DNA of 64,000 nt. Source: Acorus gramineus. Lineage: Eukaryota; Streptophyta; Magnoliopsida; Acorales; Acoraceae. A program made the translations under genes and the position numbers. The notes beneath the pieces were generated by a model, which was not told where the DNA came from, ran no database searches, and saw nothing but the letters and a program-made list of their open reading frames with translations. Numbering within the stretch: position 1 is the stretch's first letter; each line of letters opens with the position of its first letter. This document shows positions 35,201 to 48,490 of this stretch, piece after piece. The DNA is taken from NCBI GenBank assembly GCA_030737835.1, contig CM060849.1, positions 14,365,216 through 14,429,215 of the forward strand, written 5' to 3'.

Positions 35201-38200
35201 GCGCCGATTGAAAAAGTCTTTGAACATTCTGGATGAGTTAGGTAAGACTGTTTGAGTGTTACAGAGATTGTGGGGTGTCACATTTCTAGTATCTACATCT
35301 CTGTAGGCCCCACATCATGATTTAGTAGGAACATTCCACTCCATAATATGTATAGTTTTCACATCTTCAAGATTTTCATCCGTTTCCCTTTTTGGCCTTC
35401 TGTCTCTCCATCTGAGTGAAGAAATCTCTGCATTCAGATTTTGGCCATTTTCTCATGCTCAAACCGATTGTCTAATGATTTAAAGTGCTTATATTTTCAA
35501 AGTGCATATCTTGTATTGTATTATAACACTGTTTTATCTCTGGTGTTCTGCAATGAAACATTACCATACCTGGTTCATTAGAGTTTTCATGAAGCTTATT
35601 TTTTCCAGAATGATGTTTTGTATTTCCCGTCATTTTTGTGAGCTTAATATATTGAACAGGTGAGTTAAGGAGTGAATTAGACAAACATAGAGGAACGGTT
35701 GTCTCTTTGAAGTGGAACAAGAAGGGTGATTTTCTACTTACTGGGAGTATGGATAGAACCACTATTGTGTGGGATGTGAAAATAGGAGACTGCAAGCAGC
35801 AATTTGAATTCCATACTGGTATTGATCAGATGAGGGTCCATATTTTTCTTCCTATAACCATGTCACATGAGGATAAAAAAGAATTGCTTCTATTTCTGTA
35901 CTTGGCAGCTGCAATACTTGATGTTGATTGGAGAAACAATGTGCAGTTTGCCTCTGGTTCAATGGATTGCAAAATTTATGTTTGCAAGGTTGGAGTAAAT
36001 CGACCAATGAAGACCTTCTTGGGACATCAGGTCTGTGCATGGAATTTTCTTTATATTGTCGCAAACATGTGATCTTCGTCGTTTTATTGCATCTTTGAAT
36101 TTTCCTACTAAATCTATTCTTAGATATTGAATTTACCACAAAAGTTGTATTATCATCAGAGATTTATAGTTTGATATGCTTTCCAACTTATAGTTCCGTT
36201 CTCCCTCGTTAAAATGTGATGCTTCATAAAAAAATGTTCGTCTTGTTTAGAAAACGTCACACATCTAAAAACAAATGGATAGAAAATTTAAGTAAAGCTT
36301 CATCCTATAGTGAAATATCTAAAGGGGCATAACTTATTTTGCTTAGACATGTTGCCTTCTTTTTTGCATTATATCGAATTAACAAGTAATTTATATAGTA
36401 TGATATTGAAGTTTAAGATAATCACAAAATGAAAATGTGGACAAATATGGTAAAATATTGTTAATACATGGGGGATTGCTTGGATGATATCTATTTCAGG
36501 GGGAAGTTAATTCTGTCAAATGGGATCCCACTGCTACACTTTTGGCATCCTGCTCAGATGATGGGACTGCAAAGGTAAATGTTGCTTTTATCCATGAGGT
36601 GATAACTATCATCTAGGAATGGAAATCTATACTTCATGTCATTATTTTTCTCTTACAGTTGATCAGTCACCTTTTTAATCCAATATTTATCAGACAAGAT
36701 ACATATTAGAAAAGTAATATTGTAAGAAAGCCAATCTAACATGTGTTGCTTTGAGTATTGAAAGATATGCAGGAGATTTTTTTGTTTGTTTAATTTATGG
36801 TTTCTATGGCATTTCGTTATTGTATGTGCTAGTTTTTTTCCTAATGTGAAAGTGGGTAAAGTGATGATTGAAAAAGCTAAGGTGGTCATTAACTTTCTGA
36901 TGCAAATTGAATATGGGTTGTTTTGATTTTTTATTATTTTACTTAAATAATTATTTTGAGATTTTTGCCATGTAACCATAGATTTTTTCTATAGATTTAA
37001 AAAATGAGTTTGTTAGGATTTGTAAGACTTAGAAGTATTTGGTTTTTTAAGATTATGTTATTAGGAATCTATTGAGTTGTAAAGATGGTTAATATATTAG
37101 TTATTGAAATAACTGGGATTTAGATAAGATATTGTTCATCTCAACAAACTTAAATGCCATAAATAGGCCTCATGGGAGTTGTAAAATCCATTGGTATAGA
37201 TAAGCGCTGATAAGCAATTTCAGCATCCCTCTAGAATAGTTATCGGGCTTATTCCTAACTTGTCCATGCATAGTTATTGAGGTTTATTCTCCTAAGACAA
37301 ACAACTTTTTCTCTCCTTGTTCCCCCTAATTTCTTAGTTATGCTTCACCCCAGTAAGGGGGGGGGTGAGTATATGTATGACAGATGTGTCAAGTGATGGA
37401 ACAGCATTTAGAATGGTATCCTTGCAATGGTAAGACTGACTTTCACATGGGAGACAAAGTGGAGTCTTCACTTATAACCTATCAAGTACCTGAAGTGAAT
37501 ATGCATTGAGGGATCCATGACATGAGTAGGCCAGGATGGTTTAATGGTTAGCACATCCAAGTGAAAGATAAATTGGTTGAGAATTGACTGATATGTTTTT
37601 GGAACTATGTTCAATTTGTATGAAGGATTAGGTTTATTTTTATGATCCTTGTGGGAGACAGAATCCTTGAAGGGTTTATTATGCAAAGAAATAGGTGTAA
37701 AGGCTAAAGATTTACATTGTCAGAATCCTAAGATGGATCAGTTTTCAAATTAATGTCCGCTGTTGTTATGATGGATATTGGTGATTTTATTCTTTATTCT
37801 TTATCAGTCCAAATTTTTGCCTTCTTAAAGGGTTTATCTTGTCATTTATGTGGATTACCGGACATTGTTGCTCACACTTAATTTTGATGCAGATCTGGGA
37901 CTTGAAGCATGACGAATTCCTTCATGATCTGCGGAGGCACAAAAAGGTTGCCAACATTTGGGTCTTTTTCTTCCTTTTTTTTTCCAACCATGATTTTGCA
38001 ATTGACTGCAAATATCCTTGGTAAAATTTGTCACAGGAAATATATAGTATTAGATGGAGCCCAACTGGTCCAGCAACTAGCAATCCAAACCTGCCACTAT
38101 TATTGGCTAGGTAAGTGTCAGCTGTTTCCTGGTGCTTTTTTGTTTGCTGGAAATTCTTTCTTTTTTTTTTCCTTTTTTTTTTAAGAAGACTGATGCCATG

Positions 38201-39224
38201 CATTCATTACCATTGCAACATTTAAGAATCTGCAGTTCATATAGATCAAATGGAGTTTCAGACGCTGTATGGAAACAACACCCTCAACTTTTGTTTGCAT
38301 TCACTATGTAGTAGTAGTGATTCAACATGTAACAATGGTATACACACTTGTGCGAGTTGGACATGGCATCTTACTATACTATAATGGAGAAGCGGTATAA
38401 CATCAATGTCAGACATGTATGTGACAGCTCCAAAAAAGGTGTCATGCTAGTGATTCAACATCAGGATGTAAAGATGGGACAGACATATCCTAAGTAACTT
38501 TTCTGTAGCATTCGCATAATAATAAAGGTTATTCTAGGCACAAGGTATCACTGCTGATGACAAAGGAGCCTACATGCTAGTTATACTGGATGTATTGACG
38601 CTTCACGGTTCAAATTGTTGTGTATGAGTCAGGAACCTTAACAACCCATGACAGGTCCCTTAAAATTTTGACGGAATATTTTTCAAGGAATAAAGCACAG
38701 AATATTTTGACAATACCATTGAATGTGTCCTCTACAATTAACTTGTATTCATTTTTACTGGCTCAGTTTTTCTTCCCATCATGTGTTCTCATGTTTTGAA
38801 TTATGTTGGTTACAATCCTTTGATTTGCTTTTGTGTCTATGTTCTCCAGTGCATCCTTTGATTCAACAGTGAAGCTATGGGACGTGGAGTATGGTTTTCA
38901 AGTTCACAGCTTGGAAGCTCACTGGTACTGATGACTGTCTCCTTTGAGGTTCCATGTATTTAGAGTACATGCCTAAACTAGAGTTTGATTTACCTTTTTT
39001 ACAGGCAACCAGTATATGCGATCGAGTTTAGCCCGAATGGGGAGTATCTAGCCAGTGGATCTCAGGATCAATGCATTCACATTTGGTCTGTAAAAGACAG
39101 AAAGGTTGTTAAGACATATAATGGGCATGGTGATGTCTTTGATGTATGCTGGAACAGGGAAGGTAACAGAATAGCAGCCGGTTTCTCCAACAGCAGTGTG
39201 TGTGTGTTAGACCTTAGGATGTAG
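26275..39224 (+). CDS. HOS15: LisH/WD40 repeat corepressor, HOS15/TBL1-like
   Basis: Nuclear corepressor subunit; Arabidopsis HOS15 joins histone deacetylase complexes and a CUL4-DDB1 ligase in cold, ABA and flowering control. Fourteen exons: 26275-26335, 28055-28200, 28335-28545, 30585-30679, 30776-30822, 32743-32896, 33234-33297, 35660-35818, 35909-36030, 36500-36574, 37893-37946, 38037-38110, 38850-38924, 39005-39224. They sum to 1557 nt in phase, 518 residues. LisH ([19 protein letters not shown], about 4-22 onward), an F-box-like part, a K/E-rich linker, then a WD40 propeller ([15 protein letters not shown] ... VCVLDLRM). The linker is far shorter than the long K/E/R stretch I recall in Arabidopsis HOS15. 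Exon 3 has a second in-phase donor after 28473, which would remove 24 residues of the linker. Introns total about 11 kb and hold MITEs and a LINE piece. Orthologue versus diverged paralogue of HOS15 is not settled. Confidence 0.92.
27417..27575. repeat. Direct repeat of ~55 bp in HOS15-like intron 1
   Basis: GCCATGATCACTTATAT and GTGGTGTTGAATAAATGAA occur in the same order at about 27423-27470 and 27531-27572. Confidence 0.75.
28895..28985. repeat. Tandem duplication (~46 bp) in HOS15-like intron 3
   Basis: ATATCTACAATCCATAA, then TTTAAGYCATCARTTTAAATC, occurs twice in a row with a few differences. Confidence 0.75.
29282..29629. mobile_element. Mutator-like MITE in HOS15-like intron 3
   Basis: Left end GTGATGTTAAAAGTGCTAGG and inverted right end ACAATGTTATAAAAATCCC, both leading into CTAGG words. 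Flanks GTTACATCA (29273-29281) and GTTACGTCA (29630-29638) match at 8 of 9 positions, as for MULE insertions. Subterminal CTAGG/GATTAATC motifs recur inside. 348 bp, non-coding. Confidence 0.75.
31573..32179. mobile_element. Tourist-like MITE, GAGCATCTCC family, copy 2 (HOS15-like intron 5)
   Basis: Left end GAGCATCTCTAAAAGCCT; inverted right end GAGCATCTCCAAAAGCCT. Flanked by TTA at 31570-31572 and 32180-32182. 607 bp, AT-rich. Same family as 13445-14077, with better-preserved ends. Confidence 0.9.
32279..32317. repeat. (GT)n and poly-G tract
   Basis: A GT run followed by GGTGGGG and a run of about 15 G in intron 5 of the HOS15-like gene. Confidence 0.9.
34240..34640 (+). mobile_element. 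L1-type LINE fragment (zf-RVT region) in HOS15-like intron 7
   Basis: The translation contains [15 protein letters not shown] followed by [19 protein letters not shown] and [15 protein letters not shown], which has the spacing of the reverse-transcriptase zinc-binding region at the C-terminus of plant L1 ORF2. Only this small part is recognisable, in the sense orientation of the host gene. It is a dead fragment. Confidence 0.6.
37205..37345. repeat. Dispersed repeat, partner of 12003-12130
   Basis: Shares ordered words with the 12-kb copy (TAAGCAAT, TTATCGGGCTTATTC, GTTTATTCTC). Lies in HOS15-like intron 10. Confidence 0.55.
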
Positions 39225-39956
39225 TAAAGATTACTCTCTCCATGCCGGTATACTCCATTGGATTGTTTTAGAAACCGATGTCTTCCCTAAATCATTTGTT
39301 TTAGATCTCCTTGGATTTAGACATGCACGTGCACACACAAATCCCAATTTTTTGGGGCCTCTCTCATTGTATTTGTATCATTGTATCCATTGGGCTTGTG
39401 TAGGGAGCAACTTAACAAGTCCCAGGAAGGAAGTTGTACAGCACAGAATAAGGAATGCATATTAGCAATTGTAAATGGTATTTGTTCTTGGAATTCACAA
39501 CGGGTTGCATTAACTATGGAAAATGATTTTGTCAATTGTAAATAATATTTTTCTATTAAAAGAAATTTGTAAATGGTATGCATGTATTTGCAATAGCTTT
39601 AGAAATGGCTTTATTGTCTCCATTGTCTGTTCTGAATTTTATAACAAGTTATAGTGCTTCGTGAGTTACAATCAGATGACTGATTTCTTGGTATTGTGAT
39701 TCAGTAAGTAATTTATAACAAGTTATGGTGATTAGTGATTCAGTGTGTAAGTGTCGCTATGTCATCAAGTTCTTAATCTATAAATAGGCACATTAATGAA
39801 GCAAAGCTCACAAATCAAAAGGGGCAATATAAATAAATATTCTCATCCAATTAATTGGCTACCCTTTTTATGTTCTTCATTGGGTACATCATCTTTTATG
39901 GAGTAACATTGCATAATCATTGGTCCAAAAGAGAGCTGATAAGACCCATCAATCTT
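39225..39956. other. Convergent intergenic region
   Basis: 732 bases between the stop codons of the HOS15-like gene (+) and the fucosidase gene (-). Both 3' UTRs must fit here. No extra gene seen. Confidence 0.8.
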
Positions 39957-42900
39957 TCATGAAAAATCAGTCCCCACAGAGCGAGTCTTCAAGCATTTCA
40001 AACGTTCATTAAATACATATACACTGCCAGACAATAACCTTACATCGGTGACATTTCCATCGTAATGCAATCGAATCAATGAATTCTTATTGTTCGACGA
40101 TAGCCTTGCTTTGTTAAGCTTTCCTTCCTTCCAACAGATGCTGACCGTCACTCCTCCACGAGCCTTTAAACCTCGAACGCATCCATTATTCCATTTATCA
40201 CGAGGAAGTGCTGGTAGCAAATACAAGTCCTTCAATGTACTTTGGACAAGCATTTCAGCGATTGCAGCTGTGAAACTGTGACAAAAAAACATAGGTCAAG
40301 GTGAACATTCTGCTCATCAAATGACCTTCACTTGACCATATTAAAATAATTGTAATTTGAAGTCTACCCGAAATTGGCATCGATTTGGAATGGTGGGTGT
40401 GCTGTGAACAGGTTACTATAAAGTCCACCTTCAAAATCGGCTTCATGAGCAGGATCTACCAGGTTGAATAAATGCTTTACCATTCGATACGCATGTTCGC
40501 TATTGCGAAGGCGTGCCCATAAAGCAATCTTCCATGTAGTAGACCACCCGGGACCTTCCTCACCTGTCCACAAGATGAAACTCACTTGTGTTTGGGGTCG
40601 TCACAGATCATACTACAAGAGTTGATTTTATTAAATTTCATGGTGGTGTTGTGTTGGTATAGAAAAACAATAAGAGCAGAGAAAATCTGTTATATATATA
40701 TATATAATTAAATTTCATGGTGGTGTTGTGTTGGTATAGAAAAACAATACAAAGAGCAGAGAAAATCTGTTATATATATATAGTAAGGACAATGTCAAGA
40801 CAGAATAGATGGATAAGAACAATTATTTAACGTGTCTAGTGAACTAACCTCTTTTGTAAAGGCTGTAGTCAGCAGCTTTACATAACTCTGGTGTCTTTTC
40901 AATTGTTATTGAATGTCCAGGAAAGAGGCCAAATAGGTGAGACAGATGCCGATGGTGCACATCAGGATCCTCAAAGTCTTTTGCCTGTCATATACACAAA
41001 TGTCACAAGATCTTCATGGAATACCACTTTTGATTCTCTCCAATGTGATGTCAATTTTACCATCGAGAATGAATTCAAATAAAATGTTTAGACTAAAGAC
41101 TTTCAGTTACCCATTCCATGATGGAACCATCTCTCGCAATTTTGGTTGGATATAGCTTCGATTGTGCCTTCTTTACTCTATCAACAAAATTACTTTCGCT
41201 TATTCCCAAAACCTAGGTCAATTGGAAATTAACATTGCTGGCACATCCTCAATTCAAGATGTATTAATCGGAAAAAATGAACTCAATCATGCATAAAACT
41301 CTATTAATAAATTACTATTATTAAAGTAAATGAAACATACCTCAGCAGCAGAAACTAATGCAGTAAAAACTTCTCGTATGATAGACATGTCCATTGTTGA
41401 TGAATAGCTCACACTTGCCACTTTTCCGTTTGGGGCTATAAAAGAATGCTCTGGAGAAGTAGATGGGTTGGTTTCCAAATATCCATCACTTCCTTCGATC
41501 AACCACTCCAATAAAAAAGATGCACATCCTTCCAACAACGGGTATGCTTTATCTTGTAGAAAAAGCTAATAGGAAGGGAGATTAGCAATCAATATTCAAA
41601 AGATAATGACAGAAAACATTAGAAAATGCACAAGTGATAATTTGCACTGATTTCAATAGATTCAAAGATACAAAAGGCCTATAATAAATTCTGTTTTGAG
41701 TATATCCAGAATATATGAACAATAGATACTACAAGGTATGTGGTACAATTGACATTTCATGAAAATCTACGAGAATGGAAAGAGGTGTCATCGCACTTCT
41801 ATTCCAACACAATACTTGTTAAGGATTTAGTATGCAGGCAAAAAGTTATTTTTTTAAGGTCAATTTATAATTATCGTAATCTAGAAATAACCTCAATTTC
41901 ATAACAAGGTAATTCAAGTCCAGTAATTTTTAAGATCTGAATAACATAGGTGCTAATAAATGGATAATTATGCCCGTGTTTGTCCTAATTTATGCCAGCT
42001 ATAAAATTGTTGATTATTTTAGAGAAAGATGAGGGGATAGAGTTGAACTTTTCTCCATTGAATTTTGACCCTGCCTCTTCCCTTTTGATATAGATTCTAT
42101 AACAGACAAGCACTTAAAGAAGTCCAATTGTAGTAGCTAGAGTAGGATGTAAAATCAGTAATTTGACAATCAATATAGGTAGATGAGATTATCCAAACTA
42201 AATATAATAAATATATGTCGGATACTTTGTATTCCAGTAATATAATGCAATGGTAACAGTGTGACCATGTTTAGAAATGTATACACCCTATTTCTCACTT
42301 CCAAGCTTATATAAATGATACACAACTAAGGTGCCCCATACAATAAATTCATATGAGATCCTTGAAACCATTATTTGTAGATAGAACAATACAATAGAAT
42401 GCTTAAAGTATCAATGGTGTCAAGGATAGCTTAAAATCTTACTTTGTCCAACGAGAAGGTATAATGCTCCCACAGATGTGTACAAAGCCATGCACCACCC
42501 ATCGGCCACAAAGCCCACACAGGATCACCTCGATCTGGTGATGTTTTAGCCCATATATCTGAAACTTGATGCACAACCCAACCACTCGCTTCATAGTTAA
42601 CCTGTCAAAAAACAAACATAGATTGCGTTTAAACGGTTATCATACTTGAATTAGGAACATAAAAATCATTTGGTTTTTATGCATAAAGAATTAATAATCC
42701 ACTAAACCATAATAGAATGCCAAAAATAACTCCACCGATATGATATAGCAAACAGTAGAGTTTGAGAATATTGATTGAACTTGTTTCATACATGCTCAAT
42801 GAGAGACATACATTAGAATAGGAAAGATGAACTTACCCTTGCTGTTTTACTCCCATTGATTTTCAAAGAAGAAATGTAATCAAACAAGGGGTCTTGGCAT

Positions 42901-45900
42901 TCACTAAGATTGCAAGGAAGCGAAGGCCAGTAATTCATTTGCAGATTGATATTCAAGTGAGGAGCACAACTGAAAAAGAAAACAATAATTTAACAAATAT
43001 ACAAACCAAATGAAAAATTCATTTTGGTTGTTATATGAAACTGTAGTAATTTTAATGTAGTGCTAGCCATACAAGTAATCTGTGAACAATCACCACAAAT
43101 CAAAAGTTGAAATACATTGAAAAAATGGGACCCACCAAAAAATTATCATATTGGATGATCCAATTTCAAAAATATAAAAACGAACAAAGGGCAATTTCAA
43201 ATAGTATTTGATGGATACTTAACAATTAAATAATCTTGTTATGTATATATGATGTTAACTGATTCAAAATGTCTCTTTGCGATCCAAGAGTAGGTCATTT
43301 TATGAAAATATTGGCACAGAAGAAACATAATATAATCAAGTACAATAGCAACTTGTGCATTCCCCTGATTACAAATAATTTTTTTTTCCCAGTCATTTAC
43401 ATTGTCGATAAATGGGTAACAACCATCACAAGTTCTTCACGACTATTTAATACTGGAAATCCAAAAGGTCCCTTTTATGTGAACTAAACATAAAAATATC
43501 AGAAAATGAATGGACAGATACAAGACACTATCACACAACATAATGAAAAAAGAAAGGGTTACATGTCCAGTTATTTCTCCCCTCTAAAAGTTTATCCACA
43601 AAACAACTTCTATCCAGAAATAGAATGGATGGAAAGGCTGATCATCTGGTCTTAAAGATCATCTCTTTGTAACCTGTAATAGCTCTTTATGAAATTAGTC
43701 TACCATTGGCATGGCATGCATTATGCTCAATGCAGCGGGTGTAAATAAATATCTAACTTGTAATAGCATCACCATGGAACAGCAGCTAACATGTAACTGA
43801 CTATTACTCACATAGACGCATACATTAACAAAAACGACCAGGGTCTCATTGACTTTCAATTTTCACATTCATCCAACTATCATCTACAAAAGGACCATGT
43901 ACAACCGGACGTCTTAGTAATCTTTCTTTGACCTGAGTATGATGTTTCTAGTGTTTCATTGAAGTGTAATACTTTTTCAACACAATGCTCAGGTTACAAT
44001 ACAGGTAGTGAGTCAATGATACACAAATATAGCATTGGGTTGCACAATCCATAATTTTATGTATTGTCCTGAAAATCACTAATAAGTATAACTAAGAGTA
44101 AAAGCTCTCATTTCAGACAATTGAAAGGAAAGAACTTACTCCCATGCCGGCTCAATGTCCTTGTTCCATATTCCCTGTAAGTTTGAAAACTGGGTTCCAG
44201 GCCTGGAACTAGAGATAAGCAAATATCGTCCATATTGGAAAAGAAGTTCTATCAAAGAAGGATCCTCGTCGACTTTGAAAGATTTCACTCTTTCTGCAGT
44301 AGAAACTAGAACATCATTGGTCACTTCAGATGACAAATCAGGTATAGATGATGCAAGTCTCCTCGTTCCATGAAATGTATCATGGGTCTGACTTGTCAAA
44401 GCAGACTTTTCTTCTTCACATGAAAACTTGGAGCTTCCAGAAAGTTTCAAAGATACACGATGAAAAAGATTCTGATAGTCATCCAAATGATATGTATAAA
44501 GCTGAGAAAAGGACATGTTCTCTAATGATTTTAATACATTCATGCATTCCAGAGTAGGATCCTTCTTGGAATCTGATGGCTTAGTAAATGGTCCATCAAA
44601 TGAAGATGAAGCGACCAGAAGTATAAGAGCCCAGTCTGAATCTTCAACTCTCAACTTACTATCATCTACAACATGTATCTCTGCTCCATCTCCTCCAATC
44701 CGCAAATTAAGAACTGCAGCGAACTGAATTCCCTCTGGATTATCAAAGACATTTCCTTTAGGCGGTATACGTTTACCACGACAGCTTCCTTTCATGACAA
44801 TATGACTTGAACCATTTACACTTGTCTGGTGATGCAATTTATTGTTAAGAGAAATTGTGAAGGAGAGAGAGCCAGATTTGCTTGCAGTAATCTTGGTCAC
44901 AAATACTTGATGTGGATTTGAGGCGAAATGTTCCCTGGTATATTCAACATCCCCAATGTTATATTTGACATTTATCTTTGCAGTATCAAGATCAAGTAGT
45001 CTTTCATAACCAGAATAATTGATATGGGAATCACCAAAATCAATCTCGATATCACCAAGAGGTTGGTACACCTTCATTGTCACACACACAACAAAAAAAA
45101 GCATAATAATTAGGAAAAAAACAATTTAATTTAAATTCCATTTCTTGAGAAGTAAATTCTAATACATATCTAATGAATAATTATGAGAAAATATAGAAGC
45201 ACTTCCTAACTTCTCAATATATGGAGCAAATTAATGATGGATACAACAGTATTACAAGCCTCAATAAGTTACTGGTAGCAATCCTTCTTGAAATAAAAAT
45301 GTTAATCTTGCATAAACCAATATTACAAGCCGGACAATACTTCTTTATAGCAAAAGTATTTACTGGTTCCTGGGATAAATATGTTAATCTTGCAGAAATG
45401 ATTAAGGGTTCATATCATAATTAATAAGTTTAGTGATACATATCATAATTAATCATCCATTGGACTTTTGCCTCCTTGATAAAAAAAAGAATAATAAGAA
45501 AAAACTAGAGATAAAAACGATCTTTTTACGCTTACTCTATTTGGAGAACTTTGCCCTGAAATTCTCTTACTTTCTTTCATGAATGAAGTATGATTCTTTT
45601 GTTTTATCTACCTAGCTTGTGATTATTATTAAGCTATCTATGTACCTTAACATTCCAGAGGGAGGGACTGGTGTGCAGATCAGCCAAATCAAACTATATG
45701 TAGCAAATTCATTTTGTGTCTCTGTAATTCACCCAAGAGATATGCGGAAAGAATATAAATAAGTCACTATTATATGTTAACTCCTGAAAAAATTCCACAA
45801 TACAAATATGATAAGACTAATATAGTATTCATCATACACTGGATGGAGAAATTACATGGCATTTCAAAAAAAGTCAATCAAAATATCTTACTTAAATCCG

Positions 45901-48490
45901 TGTTTTGCTTCCTTCTTTTTCCTGTAAAAGTATTTCAAAACCAGTAGATAAATAAACCCAAGATAACCCCTTTCTCAAGTACAATATGTAGCTCCTGAAC
46001 AGGACCTTGTACATGAACATGTCAACATAAAGATACCAGTTAATTATACCAGTCATAGACAAGAAACAAAATTTAAATATGCATCCCATCAACTCAACTA
46101 TACCAGTTAATGCTAACTTAGCATAGGTTGATAGGAACAACAAGTTATTTAAAGGCTTCAATTGCTATTTTGAGAACATCTGGTGTTATCTGTTTTTTAA
46201 ACGACGTGTGTTCTCACGCTCAAGGCTTCAATTGCTATTTTGAGAAAGTGCGTATATTGAAAAGGAGGGTGTGTTCTCTGTTGAGTAAGTTTGGCTTGGG
46301 TTTAAATTTTGGATGTCTGCTGATTTTTCTCTTCTTCTGTACTTTGATTATCTAGTTAATGATAATTGGTGAACTACCTTTCTCAAAAAGGAAATTTAAC
46401 ATAGATAGAATTAAAAAGATCCATTTTCACCCAATTTGACATATGCTTTTAAATCTGCATTGGATAATGTAGAATTAGGCACTCAGTTTAGAAGTGCTAG
46501 AAGCATATGATAGTGCACTATGAATGTGGTCAAAGTATTTAAGGCATGCCTAAATCTACTACACATGTTAGAATATATTTCTATAGAAAATATATGTTTC
46601 TATTCAAGAATGTGCTCTTATGAATGCCTTAGTAAAATTGTTCACTATTGTAATATAAATCAGCAATATATGAGAATCCAGTGGAACATACGATGACTAG
46701 GAAGAGGTTTAGAAGATACAGAAATCACTCTAATATAACATATGTTGATTGGATGATATCTAGCACGAATTTATTCCCCAACTTGATCCCATTTGTCACA
46801 AAAAAAAAAAACTGAGAGAAAAGAAGAAACTTACATCTGATGGATGATCTGACAAGCCAAAAGCTGCAGCAGTAGCTTCAACATATTGTCCATCATCAAC
46901 TAGTTTTCTGACCTGAGAAAGAGCAACCGGTGCTTGTGGATTTGTATAGTCACCAGGTATTCCAGTCCAAAGAGTATCATCTACACAATAATTTTATAAG
47001 TGTCCTATAGTGCGTGAGTTTTCCCATCAATATAAAAACATGATTACATTATATAAATTAATAGAAATAACAACAGTTAGTTGGAGGCAAACCATAGAAA
47101 ATTGTCTAATCAATGATTATTAAGGGAAAATCAAGCATTTAGTTTCAAGCAAACCAAAAAGAAACACTACTGATGTCTAAAATGCTTGAGGTGTCATCTA
47201 GATATGTGATAACAGAGGACTAATGATAAAACAGAACATGACACAATGAAAGGATAGTATGCTATAAATCTCAAACAACAATTAGTCTCAAGCTAGATCT
47301 TCATAAAGTAGTGTAAATGTCAACAAACATATAAAATATCCCACTGCGCACAACCTGTTTTGAATTGAAGACATCAAGAATATATTGAGGAAAAACAAAA
47401 CAATACAGATGGTCTCAACTCCAAAATAAAGTCTGATAAATAAATCAATATTACATAATAAGAAAAATCTCTTAAAAAAAATCCCCCATGAAGATACGGT
47501 GCATGACATAGAAGTTGAAAATCACTGTTGTCAAGGAAAAGTTGTGAACCTGGGAAACCTTTTAGATTCTCATCAATCAAATAAATGAACGTTTCGTGTA
47601 TGTTTTCTAAAAAGTTTTCAAATCACAATATTTACCGATTTATGATGAGTAATCACAATTCTACACCCCCTGGAACAAAGTGCTCAAATAACAATGTTTA
47701 CTAATTAACTCATTATCCGAAATCATACATATCCAAGTGAATTGTTTAATTTAAACATTATGAACAGATTACTCATGTATCCAGGGCCCGTTTGGATGTG
47801 TGGAGCAGACGCCCGCGTTCCGAGAATCCAGATGGTTGGACCTCACATTGTAGAATCATTGTTTTGGTCGTGTCTGGAAATGCCAAAAAATGGCTTGAAT
47901 GCAATTTGGTGAGTGATATGAAGCCGTGTCCACGCATAAGTAAAAAAAAAAAAAAACCATTTAGATCCGTATTTGCGTTTACTGGCTTTCTTATCGCCGA
48001 ATCCATTCAAACACGGATCGAAATAGTTTGCTTTCTTGCTCAACTAAATTATCATAAATTTCCAGTCTGTGCCCCCAAGTCTTTAATAAGGACATCAAAT
48101 GTTTCGATCATCCATACACATCAGTTAATATAATCAATAAAAAGGGATGCAGAGCAACCAAAAAAAAATCTCTATCAAAACTTCCATTAAAAAAACACGA
48201 TTAGACTAAAAAGAAAAAGAACAAAAACCAGAAACACAGCCACAAAGAAAACGAGAGAGATCGAGAGACGTACGGTTGAGTTGAAGCTTCTCTGTGGCGA
48301 CTCCGCCCCAGACCATGGCGCCAAGGCGGCCATTGCCAACGGGAGCCGCGTCGGTCCAGTGCTCCGCGGGTCCGGCGAACCGGATTTGGAGAGACCCGTC
48401 CGGCGGCACATCTTCTCCCGAGCCCAAACCGTCCCACTCGTACGGGCGTCTTCGGACGAAGATCCAACCCTCTCGGTCCTCCTCTTCCAT
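39957..48490 (-). CDS. FUC95A: Alpha-L-fucosidase, GH95 family (AXY8/FUC95A-like)
   Basis: Hydrolyses alpha-1,2-linked fucose, in plants chiefly from xyloglucan and arabinogalactan side chains in the wall. Ten exons on the minus strand: 48490-48274, 46980-46835, 45071-44140, 42969-42837, 42601-42443, 41565-41341, 41212-41111, 40984-40849, 40563-40368, 40275-39957. Total 2565 nt, in phase, 854 residues, the usual GH95 size. Landmarks: [34 protein letters not shown], the NxN pair in [10 protein letters not shown] (N438, N440), TSPEHSF (E568) and QIDANFG (D745). By comparison with the bifidobacterial GH95 enzyme these carry the catalytic Asn/Glu/Asp set. The protein starts MEEEDREGW with no visible signal peptide although the Arabidopsis enzyme works in the apoplast. 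No lesion was seen; looks intact. Confidence 0.95.
40631..40788. repeat. Tandem duplication of a ~77-bp unit in a fucosidase intron
   Basis: TTAAATTTCATGGTGGTGTT ... AGAGCAGAGAAAATCTGTTA with a (TA)n tail occurs twice head to tail. The copies differ by a few inserted bases and TA-run length, so the duplication is recent. Confidence 0.92.
46150..46395 (+). mobile_element. Probable LINE 3'-end remnant with internal direct repeat
   Basis: AAGGCTTCAATTGCTATTTT occurs at 46151 and 46221 approx. The segment ends TTTCTCAAAAAGG after a TTCTTCTGTACTTTGATTA stretch, which resembles the tails of plant LINEs. It lies in intron 2 of the fucosidase gene. Assignment rests on the tail only. Confidence 0.4.
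47784..48020. mobile_element. Small MITE in fucosidase intron 1
   Basis: Left end GGGCCCGTTTGGATGTG; inverted right end GATCCGTGTTTGAATGG. The ends are imperfect and no target duplication was found. End type resembles 15625-15816. Confidence 0.5.

Noticed and set aside
37500-37630. tRNA- or SINE-like words (TTTAATGGTTAGCA, GGTTGAGAATTG)
   Set aside because: Spacing and box B do not fit a Pol III promoter, and no cloverleaf could be drawn.
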